64,000 nt of DNA from CAYMDP01 sp964389375. Its GTDB lineage: Bacteria > Bdellovibrionota > Bdellovibrionia > Bdellovibrionales > UBA1609. Shown piece after piece: positions 43,406-51,743 of this stretch; position 1 is the stretch's first letter; each line of letters begins with the position of its first letter. The DNA is taken from assembly GCA_964389375.1 (NCBI GenBank), contig CAYMDP010000007.1, positions 28,085 to 92,084 of the forward strand, in the 5' to 3' direction. The position numbers were made by a program, and so were the translations under genes. The notes below the pieces were generated by a model, which saw nothing but the letters and a program-made list of their open reading frames with translations, was not told the origin of the DNA and searched no databases.

Positions 43406-44748
43406 ATCTATTTGCCACACCTGAATTTAAAGTTGGAATGCTTGTGGTGGTGGTCTCAGGACTGATTGGCTACATGTCCTTAAAGGTGTCAGAAGGGCCT
43501 GGAATTTTTTCTGGCGGACAAAAATACGATGTCGTCGTAGATGACGCCGGCGGCTTGGTTAAAAACAGTGCTGTAAAAATGGCAGGTATCAAGGTTGGAA
43601 CAATTGAAGACATTATTTTAGAAGATGGAAAAGCCAAACTAAAACTTAGGTTTGATCGTGGAGTTCCAATCACCTCATCTAGCCGAGTGGCCCTAAAGGC
43701 TGACGGAATTTTAGGGGACCGCCATGTCGAAATTCAACCGGGAAAGCCTGAAGATCCCGTTCTTCCATCTGGTAGTTCCTTGCCCGCAGAAAGTGGTGCC
43801 AGTGGAGTCGACAATATCGTTCAAGAGATCAGCCGAGTTTCTAAGTCTTTAAATTCTTTGATGGAGACCTTAAACGAAGCGACTCAGCACGGATCAGATA
43901 AAACAACGATTGGCCGCATTGTTTTAAACGTCGAAAAAATCACTCAGGATCTCGCTGAAGTCACAGATAAAAATAAGTCTAAGTTAAACAACATTATGTC
44001 CAGGATCGAGAACCTGTCGATTAACCTCGACAGATATCTTAACGAAGACAACCTTTCTCGAGTCCAAGCGGCAGTTCGTAATATCGAAGAAATCACCGAA
44101 AAGATCAATCGGGGAGAAGGGACCATCGGTCGCTTAATCAACGACGAGACCACGGTTGAAGAGTTAAACTCAGCCATCACCAACGTGAATAAGTTTTTGG
44201 GTGGCGCGGATGTGATGGAAACCAGCATCGATTTTCACTCGGAATATATGGCCAATTCGGATCTGACGAAATCCTATTTGGGGATCAAGATTCAGCCGGG
44301 GCTTGATCGGTACTACGAAATCCAGGTTATTGATGACCCTGTTGGTCTAAAGGGAAGAACATTTACTGAGGTCAGTCAAAATGGTGGCCCGGTACAGACC
44401 GAACAAAAGACTGTGACTTTTCAAGATCGGGTGAAGTTTTCAGCATTGTTTGCGAAAAACTTCTATGATTTTACGGTTAAGGGCGGAATTATCGAAAATT
44501 CTGGTGGAGTCGGCTTTGACTATCACTTTTTTGATAGACGCCTTCAGTTATCTACAGAGTTTTTTGGCTTCAGCGATCTTTACGGACGCGCCTTTGTACG
44601 CTACAACTTCTTCAAAGGCGTTTACGCGATTGCGGGTGGAGACAATATCTTTTCTGCCCAAGATCAGTCCGGGAGTGCTTTTGTCGGGGGTGGAATTTTT
44701 ATCACCAACGACGACCTTAAGACTTTGGCATCCAGAGTCTCTTTTTAA
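43402..44748 (+). CDS. mlaD: MCE (MlaD-like) protein with coiled coil and C-terminal barrel-like region
   Basis: A 448-residue protein, far longer than E. coli MlaD (183 residues). An N-terminal membrane anchor is followed by an MCE domain (about 38-115: YDVVVDDAGGLVKNSAVKMAG). A helical, coiled-coil-like stretch (about 135-265) comes next. The C-terminal 180 residues alternate aromatic and polar residues like an outer-membrane barrel (FFDRRLQLSTEFFGFSDLYG) and end in Phe (ASRVSF). It could bridge the periplasm and insert in the outer membrane, which is inference. It forms an operon with mlaE and mlaF. Confidence 0.88.
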   Translation: MNLFATPEFKVGMLVVVVSGLIGYMSLKVSEGPGIFSGGQKYDVVVDDAGGLVKNSAVKMAGIKVGTIEDIILEDGKAKLKLRFDRGVPITSSSRVALKADGILGDRHVEIQPGKPEDPVLPSGSSLPAESGASGVDNIVQEISRVSKSLNSLMETLNEATQHGSDKTTIGRIVLNVEKITQDLAEVTDKNKSKLNNIMSRIENLSINLDRYLNEDNLSRVQAAVRNIEEITEKINRGEGTIGRLINDETTVEELNSAITNVNKFLGGADVMETSIDFHSEYMANSDLTKSYLGIKIQPGLDRYYEIQVIDDPVGLKGRTFTEVSQNGGPVQTEQKTVTFQDRVKFSALFAKNFYDFTVKGGIIENSGGVGFDYHFFDRRLQLSTEFFGFSDLYGRAFVRYNFFKGVYAIAGGDNIFSAQDQSGSAFVGGGIFITNDDLKTLASRVSF

Positions 44749-44751
44749 AGG

Positions 44752-46281
44752 ATGAACGTGAAATTTAAAACGGCTCTTGTCAGTGTGTCGGATAAATCCG
44801 GCTTGGTCGAATTTTTAAGTCCTCTCGCGAAAGAAGGTCTTAAAATTATTTCCACCGGCGGGACGGCAAAACATTTGCGCCAGGCCGGTCTCGAAGTCCA
44901 AGATGTCTCCGATCTGACCCAGTTTCCCGAAGTGATGGGTGGCCGAGTAAAGACCCTTCACCCCAATGTCCATATGGCTTTGCTTGCTCGAGAGGGCGAA
45001 GCTGAAGATTTTAAATTACTTCAAGAGCGAGGCCTTCAGCCCATCGACTTAGTCGTGGTGAATTTGTATCCCTTCGAAGAGACCCTTGCAAAAGATTCGA
45101 GTCTTGAAGAACAAGTTGAGCAAATTGACATTGGTGGACCTTCGATGCTTCGAGCTGCGGCAAAAAATTATTCACGAGTGACTGTGGTCTGTGACCCCGC
45201 GGATTACTCAGAAGTTCTGGCTAACCCACCGGATCTTGAAGGGCGCAAAGCTTTAAGTGCGAAAGTTTTTAGCCTTACTGCCAGTTACGATGCCATGATT
45301 ACCGAGGCCCTTTCTCCGCAGAATTTTTATGAGAAAAAAAGTTTTGGTGGAGCCCTGGTTCAACCCCTAAGGTATGGGGAGAATCCTCAGCAAAGTGCAT
45401 CTTGGTACAGACTCAGAGGATCTCGTTTGGGTTTGCACCAAGCTGAACGGCTTCAAGGCAAAGAGCTTTCTTACAATAATCTTCTCGATCTAGATTCTGC
45501 CTTTGCAACTTTAAGTGAATTCTCGGACCCCGCTTGTGTCGTCGTCAAACACAATAGCCCCTGTGGATTGGCGGTCGGAAAAGACCTGTCAAAGGCTTTG
45601 CTTTCCGCTGTTCAAGCCGATCCGGTCAGTGTATTCGGCGGAATTTTGGCCCTCAATGGTAGAGTTGAGTTGCAGGATGCAAAAGCTTTGTCTGGAATTT
45701 TTCTGGAGTGCATTTTGGCGCCCTCTTTTTCTAAAGAAGCATTAGAATTCTTTTCGAGCAAAAAAAATCTGCGCCTTTTGGCTTGGCCACAGATGTTAGA
45801 GTTTAAAACCACTCAGCAGTTTAGGTCGATTGCCGGAGGTTTTTTGGTGCAGTCTGCGGATCAGGTTTTAGATTGGGATCCGAGCTGGGAAGTGATTGGG
45901 GATCAAAAACCAAGCGAGCAGATTAAAAAGGACCTAAGTCTTGCTTGGAAGGTCTGTGCTCATTTAAAAAGTAATGCGATCGCCGTCATTGGTTCTGGCC
46001 AGACTTTGGGACTGGGAATGGGTCAAGTCAATCGGGTCGATGCTGTTGATCAAGCCCTCACTCGGTGGAAGAAGTTTCATCCTGATTCTGCGGCTTCGGA
46101 TGCCGTATTGGCGAGTGATGCCTTTTTTCCCTTTCCAGATTCCATCGAGCGCGCGGCCGAGGCCGGCATTCGCTGGGTAATTCAGCCCGGAGGTTCTGTT
46201 AAGGACGAGGAGGTTATCGCAACCGCCCGTCGTCTTGGCGTGCAGCTAGTCCTGACTCGAAGACGCCATTTTCTCCATTAA
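44752..46281 (+). CDS. purH: Bifunctional AICAR transformylase / IMP cyclohydrolase
   Basis: The enzyme for the last two steps of IMP synthesis, 509 residues. The N-terminal MGS-like IMP cyclohydrolase part contains LKIISTGGTAKHLRQAGL and GGRVKTLHPNVH. The transformylase part contains RYGENPQQSA, VVKHNSPCG and the end motif IRWVIQPGGSVKDEEVI. It begins three bases after the mlaD stop, apparently in the same transcript although functionally unrelated. Confidence 0.95.
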   Translation: MNVKFKTALVSVSDKSGLVEFLSPLAKEGLKIISTGGTAKHLRQAGLEVQDVSDLTQFPEVMGGRVKTLHPNVHMALLAREGEAEDFKLLQERGLQPIDLVVVNLYPFEETLAKDSSLEEQVEQIDIGGPSMLRAAAKNYSRVTVVCDPADYSEVLANPPDLEGRKALSAKVFSLTASYDAMITEALSPQNFYEKKSFGGALVQPLRYGENPQQSASWYRLRGSRLGLHQAERLQGKELSYNNLLDLDSAFATLSEFSDPACVVVKHNSPCGLAVGKDLSKALLSAVQADPVSVFGGILALNGRVELQDAKALSGIFLECILAPSFSKEALEFFSSKKNLRLLAWPQMLEFKTTQQFRSIAGGFLVQSADQVLDWDPSWEVIGDQKPSEQIKKDLSLAWKVCAHLKSNAIAVIGSGQTLGLGMGQVNRVDAVDQALTRWKKFHPDSAASDAVLASDAFFPFPDSIERAAEAGIRWVIQPGGSVKDEEVIATARRLGVQLVLTRRRHFLH

Positions 46282-46345
46282 TATCAAGCGTCAACGTGAC
46301 AGCCATTCCATTTTGAGTGACCATAGAGGGATGAGGGGTCACTAA

Positions 46346-48112
46346 ATGAAAAGCTCTGCCAAAGACAGCGGCACAAACTGGTTGGTTCGTAGTAACGGAC
46401 GCATCCTCGGACCCTTTAAAAAAGATGAAATCGGTCAACTTTTAAAAACTCGAGAGCTCGCAACAATTGATGAAGCTTCTCAGCCCGGAAGCCGATGGGC
46501 CTCTTTAAAAGATCTTCCCGCTTTTGCAAAAATCATCGCAGATATTCGGGATGCCACAATGAATCCGGATACCGGTGAACTTACACTGACCACCTCCGCA
46601 GAATCATTCACACAAACCATGACAAGCTCTCTGGGTGAAGGTGTGCGTGACGACTTAACTGAAAAGATTCAGGCGCTGGGAGCTCAGCCAGGTGCTGAGA
46701 TTGTTTATGAAGATCTTGAAGATCGAATCGAAGCTTTCTCACAGCAAAATTCAGGCAATGCGCGCTATCAGTCGGCTCGCCAAGGCCCCCAATCGATTGA
46801 TCGGCAGGTCAAAAAAACCACTGGCTTTTTGTGGGCTTTAACCGGCCTTATTTTATTCTCAGCCATAGGTTTTGTATTTTTGGACCAAATGGAGAAAAAA
46901 AGACGCGGTCAAAGTTTGGTTTCAGGGGATTACTTTGAGTCCGCCGTCGCCGCCTATGAACTTGGTGATTTTTCTAAGGCCTTATCAGATTTTAAACGGG
47001 TCGAAGCAGAGCATCAGCGATTTGAAGATGTCGATTATTTCTTAGGTGTTCTATTGGTTTCTCAAGAAGGGCAAACTCTGGTGGGGAGACGCTTCTTAAG
47101 CCAATATGCCGAACGAGGGGCAAAGTATCTTGCAGATGCATTTGCGGGATTAGCTCTTGCAGATTTAGTCGATCTAGATCTAGCTTCTGCTAAACAAAAT
47201 TCGATTCGGGCTTTGGCGGAAAATCCAAGCCACGTTCCTGCTTTGGTAAATCTCGCCTTTGTTGAAAAAACTCAAAAAAACAATCTTGAAGCGCAAAAGC
47301 TTTTAGATCGGGCTCGGCAAAGTGATAATCGAAATGCAATGGTCCAAATGATGCGACTTAAACTAAGTTTGGACTTAGTCCCTCGTGGAAATATCGAGCA
47401 GCTTCGAATTTTAGAGAAGCGATTAACAGAATTTGCTGACAAGTTTTACGATTACCGACAAGAGGCCTATTTTGTTCGGGCCCACGTGCGCAACTATATG
47501 AACGACCTATTGGGTATGGAAGAAGATATGATCCGCGCCCTTGATTCGGATCCTTATTTAACAAGGGACCATCGACACGACCCACTGATTTTTCAAAAAT
47601 TTTTAGATGCGACTTTTTTCGCTTCGATTTGTCAAAGCTCCTACGAGCGCAGTCAAAAATCAGCACAACTTTCGGCTTTTTTAGCTGTTTGTCTGTCTCG
47701 TTATGGTCAGGTGGAAGAGGCCAGCCGATGGATCGATTCGGCAATACTTCAAGCCCCGCGCGATGCCTTAGTCGTTGCGGCCTATGCCTTCGTTTTGGAA
47801 AAAGCGAATCGACCGGACCAATCTCTACTTGCAGTTGGGAAAGCCAGTGAGCTAAATCGAGACAAAATTTATTCTCTGCCAATTTTGCTTCAGGCTCGGT
47901 TCTGCTCTCAGTCTGAGGACTGGCCTTGTGTGAGAGAGCGCTGGACCGAGCTAAAAAATCGAGAAGGCTATCAGCTTCAAGCCACAGTCGGTCTTGCCGA
48001 ATATGCTAGGCAGATGAAGATCGATGGAGATTACGTAAAATTCAAAAATGAAGCAGCGAATTTTTCGGTCAGCTATAAGCCCTTAGTTCGATTTCAGATG
48101 TTGGAGAGGTAG
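46346..48112 (+). CDS. GYF_2-domain and TPR membrane protein
   Basis: A 588-residue protein. An N-terminal GYF_2-type domain (NWLVRSNGRILGPFKKDEIG, about 8-60) is followed by a low-complexity linker, one transmembrane helix (about 158-178) and an extracytoplasmic TPR-rich region. TPR-like segments are seen at YELGDFSKALSDFKRVEAEH and NPSHVPALVNLAFVEKTQKN, among others. GYF_2 domains are protein-interaction modules frequent in this lineage; another begins at 63719. The next gene follows after three bases, with GGAGAGG as ribosome binding site inside this gene's end. Confidence 0.82.
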   Translation: MKSSAKDSGTNWLVRSNGRILGPFKKDEIGQLLKTRELATIDEASQPGSRWASLKDLPAFAKIIADIRDATMNPDTGELTLTTSAESFTQTMTSSLGEGVRDDLTEKIQALGAQPGAEIVYEDLEDRIEAFSQQNSGNARYQSARQGPQSIDRQVKKTTGFLWALTGLILFSAIGFVFLDQMEKKRRGQSLVSGDYFESAVAAYELGDFSKALSDFKRVEAEHQRFEDVDYFLGVLLVSQEGQTLVGRRFLSQYAERGAKYLADAFAGLALADLVDLDLASAKQNSIRALAENPSHVPALVNLAFVEKTQKNNLEAQKLLDRARQSDNRNAMVQMMRLKLSLDLVPRGNIEQLRILEKRLTEFADKFYDYRQEAYFVRAHVRNYMNDLLGMEEDMIRALDSDPYLTRDHRHDPLIFQKFLDATFFASICQSSYERSQKSAQLSAFLAVCLSRYGQVEEASRWIDSAILQAPRDALVVAAYAFVLEKANRPDQSLLAVGKASELNRDKIYSLPILLQARFCSQSEDWPCVRERWTELKNREGYQLQATVGLAEYARQMKIDGDYVKFKNEAANFSVSYKPLVRFQMLER

Positions 48113-48115
48113 AAT

Positions 48116-48796
48116 TTGAGACTTCTCCTGATTTGTCTGACCTTGTTTTTTGTGAGTGGCTGCTTTCAATCCGGAACCAGTTGGGATTTGTCCTTTGAAC
48201 AAGGTGAAGTTGAAAGCACCGATAAGACTGTGCAGATCCCCAAGTCTTTGGCCAAAAAGCTTGAAGACATATATCTTAAAGATATGCGAAATCAGCTTCC
48301 CGAAGATCCTCGAACCGAAAGCCAGCTTTTACTTGAAGTTCCTCGAAAGTTTTTTGACATGAAAGTTCTGACTCGGGAAGCGAATGAGGGTGTCCTTAAG
48401 GCCCCAACTCAGTTCTCATTTCCAAGGGGTGGGGGAGAGGTTGATTTAGCCTCGATTTTAACAGATCGTCGTGGTGCATTTTACATGAAGGTCGAACTTC
48501 TTTTGGCGGGGCAGGCCGTGGGATCCAATTTGCGGGTATTTTTTGTCCCACGCGCAAAATCCAGACGCCTCGGAGACCAGGTCCTTGGTGATTCCTGTGG
48601 TCATATTTTTGAAGTTTCAAATTTTTTTAAGGATCATGTTCTTTCCGGAACTCAAAAAATATATACGGCCGATGCGCGTCACTTGGGACTTCTAGTTGGG
48701 ACCTTCGTATTTCTTCAAGTCAAGGAAGGCGAGCTCTACCTTTCCTCACTGACATTCAAAGACTCAAGATTTCCAGAATTACAGTGTTCAATATAA
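48116..48796 (+). CDS. Lipoprotein of unknown function
   Basis: It starts with TTG at 48116, preceded by GGAGAGG. The 226-residue product has lipobox FVSGCFQ (Cys16). The mature domain is mixed alpha/beta with a central GGGEVDLASILTDRRGAFYMKVELLL strand region and a C-terminal beta stretch (GLLVGTFVFLQVKEGELYLSSLTF). No family is recognised. Its position suggests it works with the GYF/TPR membrane protein just upstream. Confidence 0.73.
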   Translation: MRLLLICLTLFFVSGCFQSGTSWDLSFEQGEVESTDKTVQIPKSLAKKLEDIYLKDMRNQLPEDPRTESQLLLEVPRKFFDMKVLTREANEGVLKAPTQFSFPRGGGEVDLASILTDRRGAFYMKVELLLAGQAVGSNLRVFFVPRAKSRRLGDQVLGDSCGHIFEVSNFFKDHVLSGTQKIYTADARHLGLLVGTFVFLQVKEGELYLSSLTFKDSRFPELQCSI

Positions 48797-48901
48797 ACTT
48801 GAAACTGGTGAAGATGAGTCATCGGCTCGTTTTTGTTTGAAATGCTGAAAAGCCCTGCTAGACTTGGCTTCAAGGCGATCTGAAGAACTTGGTGCGCTGA
48901 G

Positions 48902-49906
48902 ATGATCAGTTTTTATGGCGGAGTGTTTATCGAAACTTCAAATGGTTCGGGATCAAAAAAATACATTAAAGATCTTGATGAAAAAGAGAGCTTCGTCAGT
49001 GTTTTTTTATCGACCGACAAGAACATGGGTACGGATAAAAACGGCCGACCCTTTATGACGGTTAATCTTCGGGATTCAAGCGGATCATTGAATGGACGAC
49101 TATTTGAGAAAGTCGAAGAAAGCGCAAAGCTTTTTGAGTCTGGTGATTTCGTACGCGTGAAAGGTCATGTCCATGTCTTTCAAAATCGCAAACAAATCGT
49201 CATTCACGATATCAAAAAGGCATCGACTGATGAGGTCGAGCTTAAAGACTATGTGGCCCATGGAGGTCAAGATCCAATGAAAGCCTATGAGAGCCTAAGC
49301 CAAATCGTGTCGGCCATGTCGAATCCCTTCATCCGTAAGCTGACTCAGTCCGTGATTGAAGATGCAGAAATCAAAGCGGGTCTGTTGGTGGCTCCAGCGG
49401 CAAAGACTATTCACCATGCCTATATTGGCGGTTTAATCGAACACATTCTCTCGATTTGCAATCTTCTTGAGGCTGTTTCTAAGCAGTACCCTGAATTGGA
49501 TAAGGATCTTCTGATTTTCGGCGGGATTTTTCATGATCTGGGAAAAATTTGGGAACTCGGTCTTGGTGGCGGAATCCACTATACCGATAAAGGCCGCCTG
49601 GTTGGCCATATGGTTATCGCCTGTGAAGTCATTGATAAGAAGGCAAGCCTTATCGAAGAGTTTCCAGAGGCTTTGTTAAACGTCTTAAAGCATATTGTTT
49701 TAAGTCATCACGGAAAGCTTGAGTATGGATCGCCTAAACTTCCTAGTCTTCCGGAGGCGGTTGTCGTTGCGATGATTGATGACCTGGATAGCCGCATGAA
49801 TACGATTCTTCAGTTCATGAAAGAAGAGCTGACGACAGGACAAAGTTGGACTCGTTATCATCCGCAATTCGACCGGTATTTTTACCTCGAGCACTTCCGC
49901 AAGTAA
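48902..49906 (+). CDS. YhaM-like 3'-5' exoribonuclease (OB fold plus HD domain)
   Basis: A 334-residue protein. The N-terminal OB-fold (about 20-115: NGRPFMTVNLRDSSGSLNGR) binds nucleic acid. The HD-type metal-dependent phosphohydrolase domain has HHAYIGGLIEH, the HD pair in GGIFHDLGKIWEL and a later HIVLSHHGKLEYGSP. This layout is that of YhaM, a 3'-5' exoribonuclease. A 47-bp hairpin lies directly downstream. Confidence 0.85.
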   Translation: MISFYGGVFIETSNGSGSKKYIKDLDEKESFVSVFLSTDKNMGTDKNGRPFMTVNLRDSSGSLNGRLFEKVEESAKLFESGDFVRVKGHVHVFQNRKQIVIHDIKKASTDEVELKDYVAHGGQDPMKAYESLSQIVSAMSNPFIRKLTQSVIEDAEIKAGLLVAPAAKTIHHAYIGGLIEHILSICNLLEAVSKQYPELDKDLLIFGGIFHDLGKIWELGLGGGIHYTDKGRLVGHMVIACEVIDKKASLIEEFPEALLNVLKHIVLSHHGKLEYGSPKLPSLPEAVVVAMIDDLDSRMNTILQFMKEELTTGQSWTRYHPQFDRYFYLEHFRK

Positions 49907-49918
49907 TTTGCTTCGAGG

Positions 49919-50080
49919 CCTATTGCGGTTTAATTCGTTTTTCTAAATTAATCTCGCGTTTAAGCAGACTCGGGCTCCTGCCCTCGCCCACATTTCGCCT
50001 TCGGCGAAAGCGCCTCCAGCTTGTGGGAGGTCCGCTTAAACGCGAGATTAATTTAGAAAAACGAATTAAACCGCAATAGG
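49919..50080. repeat. 47-bp perfect inverted repeat with nested hairpins
   Basis: The arms 49919-49965 and 50034-50080 are perfectly complementary. The 68-nt centre can fold again: TTTCGCC-TTC-GGCGAAA forms a hairpin and CCCACA pairs with TGTGGG around it. It lies between convergent genes. No T run follows, so it is not a standard intrinsic terminator. Confidence 0.9.
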
Positions 50081-50178
50081 GCAAATCTTGCCTCTAGAGG
50101 GGTCCTAGTTTTAGCCAAAGAGGTATAGCTGTCCGTAAGACTCCTGCTGCGTATGGGTGTCTCTCCGGTGCTTGGCTC

Positions 50179-50203
50179 CAGATTCTCTGTGTCAGAGAAT
50201 CTG
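50179..50203 (-). terminator. Possible terminator hairpin
   Basis: CAGATTCTCT pairs with AGAGAATCTG (10-bp arms, 5-nt loop) just beyond the stop of the minus-strand gene at 50215. There is no T run, so termination is uncertain. Confidence 0.4.
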
Positions 50204-50214
50204 AGTCTGTCTAA

Positions 50215-50616
50215 CTACTGCATTCCGTCTCTTTGGTTTATGCAATCGCCATACGTAGCTTTGTAGAGATCGCTGCTCGTTGGCACTTCTGCAAGTGTAT
50301 ACTTTAGGGTAAGCCACTGTGGTTGAGCTTTCGGACGCTTTTTCGACCACAAAGTATTGTGTAGGAGAACATCAATTTCGCAGGAGTTGCTAAGTCGACT
50401 ATTGTTGCTAGTGGGAAATTCGACGCTTCTTATGAAGTAGCCACTCATCACGAGGTTTTCCAAGAAATTATCTCCGTCGGCGCTCATTGGGATCTCTCCC
50501 CGCAGTTGTAGTTTCCCGACGTTAATTAACAATTGAATTGGTAAGCTCTCTGTTGCGAATAAATTGCTCGCGCCGAATAGAGTAGTAAGAACGCCAATTA
50601 TAATTTTGTTTTTCAT
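50215..50616 (-). CDS. Small secreted protein of unknown function
   Basis: A 133-residue protein with an AGGAG ribosome binding site and signal peptide (MKNKIIIGVLTTLFGASNLFA). The mature part is probably a small beta-rich domain (LPIQLLINVGKLQLRGEIP, WLTLKYTLAEVP) with two cysteines (NSCEID and YGDCIN) that may form a disulfide. No family is recognised. The 197-bp gap upstream holds its promoter and nothing else recognisable. Confidence 0.7.
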   Translation of the reverse strand: MKNKIIIGVLTTLFGASNLFATESLPIQLLINVGKLQLRGEIPMSADGDNFLENLVMSGYFIRSVEFPTSNNSRLSNSCEIDVLLHNTLWSKKRPKAQPQWLTLKYTLAEVPTSSDLYKATYGDCINQRDGMQ

Positions 50617-50814
50617 ATGAACTCCTGTCTCTATCGCTTTATATCATCCATCGACTTCAATCGATAGGGGGCCTATAAATACGAAAGATCTGTCAAAAGT
50701 TTGTACGAAAATAGATATGAATTTGAGGTAAAAATCTTATCCACTTTGAGTCAGTGCCGGCTATTACGCACTTGTTTATGGCTAAGTGGACTGAAATTTA
50801 GCCCTTTGATAAGA

Positions 50815-51471
50815 TTAGGGCTTAAGCAAGAGGACGAATTCTGCTTTTTCGGATTTTAGTTCTTTTAGGACTTTTGAGACCTTTCCGGAATAGATGGCTT
50901 CGTTTTCCATCGAAAGTTCGATGCCTAAAATGATTTGTGGGTCGCCGAGTTGATCTTTAAGTTCGTTTAGTAATTTGATCATTCGGTAAGGAGTATCCAT
51001 CAGAATTGTATTTTGCCGCTTTTGTTTGATTTCTCTAAGGGCCTCGACTCTGAGTTCGGTTTTTGCGGGTAAAAAACCTCTAAAATAAAATTGATCGAGG
51101 CGTTCGCCGAGTAAACTTAAAAAAGTCATTAGGCTTGAGGGGCCGGGGGCCGAGTGAACAGTGACGCCGTTTTGCCGGCAGGCTTTCACCAGGTCTGCGC
51201 CCGGATCACAAAAGGCAGGGGTTCCGCAGTCTGAAATCAATGCGACATTGCTGTTTTTGCAATCCTCGATCAGCTCGGACAGATCTTCTTTTCTGGAGTG
51301 CTCGTTGAGCTCTTTCATAGGCTTCAGAGGAAGATCTAGGGATTTTAACAATCGACGGGCTTCTTTGGCTTCTTCGACGATAATTAGGTCGGCCTCTTGA
51401 AGAAGGCGTCTTGCCCTCAGGCTTAAGTCTTCTGGATTGCCAATCGGAGTGGCGACAACGTAAAGTGACAT
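50815..51471 (-). CDS. rsmI: 16S rRNA 2'-O-ribose C1402 methyltransferase, short form
   Basis: A tetrapyrrole-methylase-fold SAM methyltransferase, 218 residues. It begins LYVVATPIGNPEDLSLRARR and has LISDCGTPAFCDPGADLV and PGPSSLMTFLSLLG, the RsmI signatures. E. coli RsmI has 286 residues, so the C-terminal extension is missing. The 5' part (51383-51471) is inside a 192-bp segment repeated at 61934-62125, which marks the left border of the island. Confidence 0.9.
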   Translation of the reverse strand: MSLYVVATPIGNPEDLSLRARRLLQEADLIIVEEAKEARRLLKSLDLPLKPMKELNEHSRKEDLSELIEDCKNSNVALISDCGTPAFCDPGADLVKACRQNGVTVHSAPGPSSLMTFLSLLGERLDQFYFRGFLPAKTELRVEALREIKQKRQNTILMDTPYRMIKLLNELKDQLGDPQIILGIELSMENEAIYSGKVSKVLKELKSEKAEFVLLLKP

Positions 51472-51574
51472 AGGCTCAAACTAAGATGATTGAAGCCCTT
51501 TTGTCATCTCAAAACACAGTGGTGATACCGAATGAAATGGAAAGTTTTAGCTTCTGAGATCCTTTTTAAGTCGC
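51383..51574. repeat. Island left border: 192-bp direct repeat (rsmI/NUDIX junction copy 1)
   Basis: It aligns without gaps to 61934-62125, with about 30 mismatches by hand count (roughly 84% identity); the last 37 bases are identical. It contains the first 30 codons of rsmI, the intergenic region and the first 14 codons of the NUDIX gene. Confidence 0.93.
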
Positions 51575-51669
51575 CTCAAAAAGAGTCGTCCTCTTCAATG
51601 GTCCAAGAGGGGCTTATCCCTGGACCAGGGTTTTCTGTAAATGTGCCCAAATTAAGTGCTGGAATGTGA
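51532..51669 (+). pseudogene. 5' fragment of the NUDIX hydrolase gene
   Basis: The first 14 codons (MKWKVLASEILFKS) are identical to the start of the intact NUDIX gene at 62083. After TCGC at 51574 the reading frame runs into unrelated island sequence and stops at a TGA at 51667-51669. It is the stump left by the insertion. Confidence 0.85.
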
Positions 51670-51708
51670 TCAATATCATATTGCTCGATAGGAAAAACCT
51701 GCTAGCCT
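51666..51708 (+). promoter_or_regulatory. Fnr/Dnr-type box and promoter of nirK
   Basis: GTGATCAATATCAT at 51666-51679 carries a perfect TGAT-N4-ATCA dyad. TAGCCT at 51703-51708 is a -10 candidate at the spacing of a class II Fnr promoter. The nirK ATG lies 64 bases after the box. Confidence 0.75.
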
Positions 51709-51743
51709 TCAATATAAATTGTTTATCAAAAAGGGAGCAGGCA

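Noticed and set aside
43402..44748. C-terminal region of the MCE protein as a separate gene
   Set aside because: The reading frame is continuous from the MCE domain with no internal start site or break, so it is treated as one protein.
51618..51636. CCCTG-GAC-CAGGG hairpin followed by TTTT near the island's left edge
   Set aside because: The stem is only five base pairs; it may be a chance terminator for the NUDIX stump and is not supported further.
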